64,000 nt of DNA from Paludibacteraceae bacterium (GTDB taxonomy: Bacteria > Bacteroidota > Bacteroidia > Bacteroidales > Paludibacteraceae), in NCBI GenBank assembly GCA_017551025.1, contig JAFZNG010000008.1, positions 62,001-126,000 of the forward strand, written 5' to 3'. The notes under the pieces are model-generated. The model made no database searches, had not been told where the DNA came from, and saw nothing but the letters and a program-made list of their open reading frames with translations. The position numbers and the translations under genes were made by a program. Positions 63,437 through 64,000 of the stretch are shown here, piece after piece. Position 1 is the first letter of the stretch. Each line of letters starts with the position of its first letter.

Positions 63437-63470
63437 TTATTTACAATTTTACGATTTACAATTTACCTTT
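63437..63470. repeat. TTTACAA-word run between yceD and rpmF
   Basis: TTTACAATTTTACGATTTAC followed by AATTTACC; degenerate 8-9 bp words filling the short spacer. Confidence 0.6.
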
Positions 63471-63916
63471 TAATTCATTTCTTGTATTTCGGGATCTTCC
63501 GGAGCCGCGCTACAAAGGTGAGTTTGGAGAAGTTGCTGCATCTGCAGGTTGCACTCACCTTCCGGGTGACTGTGCGTCAGAGGAAGATTTACAATTATCA
63601 GTTCATAGGCCAACCACCGGAGGTCCAACTGCTTGGCGTCCGGCTCCACCTCCATCCGGTCTTCTGCCTCAACGGGCAGGCTGACAGGATCGAGGCAGCG
63701 GTCACACGTCACTTGTACTTCGCCCTCCACAGCTATGTGCAGGTCAAAATCCGAAGCACGCAACGTAAGTTTGGCTTGTGCGTTCACCTCACCGCCCAAG
63801 AGCTCGGTCGCCTCCTGGCCGGAGAGATAGGCCGTATCCAAGGTATAGGACAACTCGTACTGACCGGGGGCCAGTTGATCCAATTCCACCAAGGTAGATG
63901 TAAGCGTAGTTGCCAT
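63470..63916 (-). CDS. yceD: YceD/DUF177 family protein
   Basis: 148 residues. TCDRCLDPVSLPVEAEDRM carries the CxxC of DUF177, a family encoded beside rpmF and linked to 23S rRNA accumulation. It is the first gene of the pair with L32, behind the promoter at 63959-63989. Confidence 0.88.
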   Translation of the reverse strand: MATTLTSTLVELDQLAPGQYELSYTLDTAYLSGQEATELLGGEVNAQAKLTLRASDFDLHIAVEGEVQVTCDRCLDPVSLPVEAEDRMEVEPDAKQLDLRWLAYELIIVNLPLTHSHPEGECNLQMQQLLQTHLCSAAPEDPEIQEMN

Positions 63917-63958
63917 GATTTTTATACCTTAAATACTATTACCGCACAAAAGCGGGTG

Positions 63959-63989
63959 CAAAATTACTGCTTTTTTCTGACATACGCAA
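63959..63989 (-). promoter_or_regulatory. Promoter of yceD-rpmF
   Basis: TTGCGTATGT starts at 63989 and TAATTTTG spans 63966-63959 on the minus strand, at the standard distance. Confidence 0.8.
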
Positions 63990-64000
63990 ATTTTTCGTTG

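Overview
The window is a bacterial chromosome segment from the Bacteroidota, most likely order Bacteroidales. The evidence is thirteen promoters of the form TTG-N20-TAnnTTTG, A-rich leaders in place of strong Shine-Dalgarno sites at most genes, a complete nqrABCDEF operon, a long SecA with a zinc tail, the L32/DUF177 pair, a 29-residue basic COX24-like ribosomal protein and Listeria-Bacteroides repeat surface proteins. The genus cannot be read from the sequence. No integrase, transposase, reverse transcriptase, CRISPR array or rRNA gene is visible.

Layout. 1-8885 carries a truncated MFS sugar transporter (minus), then recQ, rimO, a small HU gene, a membrane HU-LysM fusion and uvrA. 8899-14931 is an envelope polysaccharide block: CapD-type dehydratase, WecA-type phosphosugar transferase, ABC-F protein, deacetylase-like protein. 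15082-20824 is the Na+-pumping NADH:quinone reductase operon, closed by a long hairpin shared with a convergent Na+-symporter gene. 22225-38294 is an accessory region that is visibly richer in A+T. It holds a structured noncoding stretch ahead of a four-helix-bundle gene, a CBS-HEPN fusion, a zinc-ribbon miniprotein, and two copies of a cassette made of a giant secreted repeat protein plus a small protein with a sorting-signal-like tail. An MqsR/MqsA-type toxin-antitoxin pair lies between the two copies, and a further secreted repeat protein follows on the minus strand. After tRNA-Pro (38380) the window returns to housekeeping genes: MBL nuclease, S9 peptidase lipoprotein, acyl-ACP thioesterase, an orphan ribonucleotide reductase tail domain, RNase G, HU and mutY. 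Next come an O-acetylation module (SGNH, AlgI, DHHW), mnmA, acyl-CoA ligase, nadK, lgt, fmt and an HD protein, then a minus-strand block of yceD-rpmF, rluB-type gene, DUF1846, secA and an outer-membrane protein.

Cross-cutting signals. (1) The promoters share an extended -33 element, TTGCRTATRT, at a fixed distance from -7; one intergenic region uses a single perfect palindrome as the -33 box of two divergent promoters. (2) Many gene junctions are filled with degenerate tandem arrays of 7-11 bp words (CTAGTCGT, GTTGAGA, AATTAAAA, GTGTATGG, GGTTACCG and others). These often supply stop codons, start codons or in-frame linkers to the neighbouring genes, and one 19-mer is identical in two unrelated proteins. 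(3) A leader word, ACACAAAATACAAAAC or close variants, precedes most genes of the accessory region. I regard the word arrays, the duplicated secreted-protein cassette, the structured RNA beside the four-helix-bundle gene and the HU-membrane-LysM protein as the observations most worth following up.
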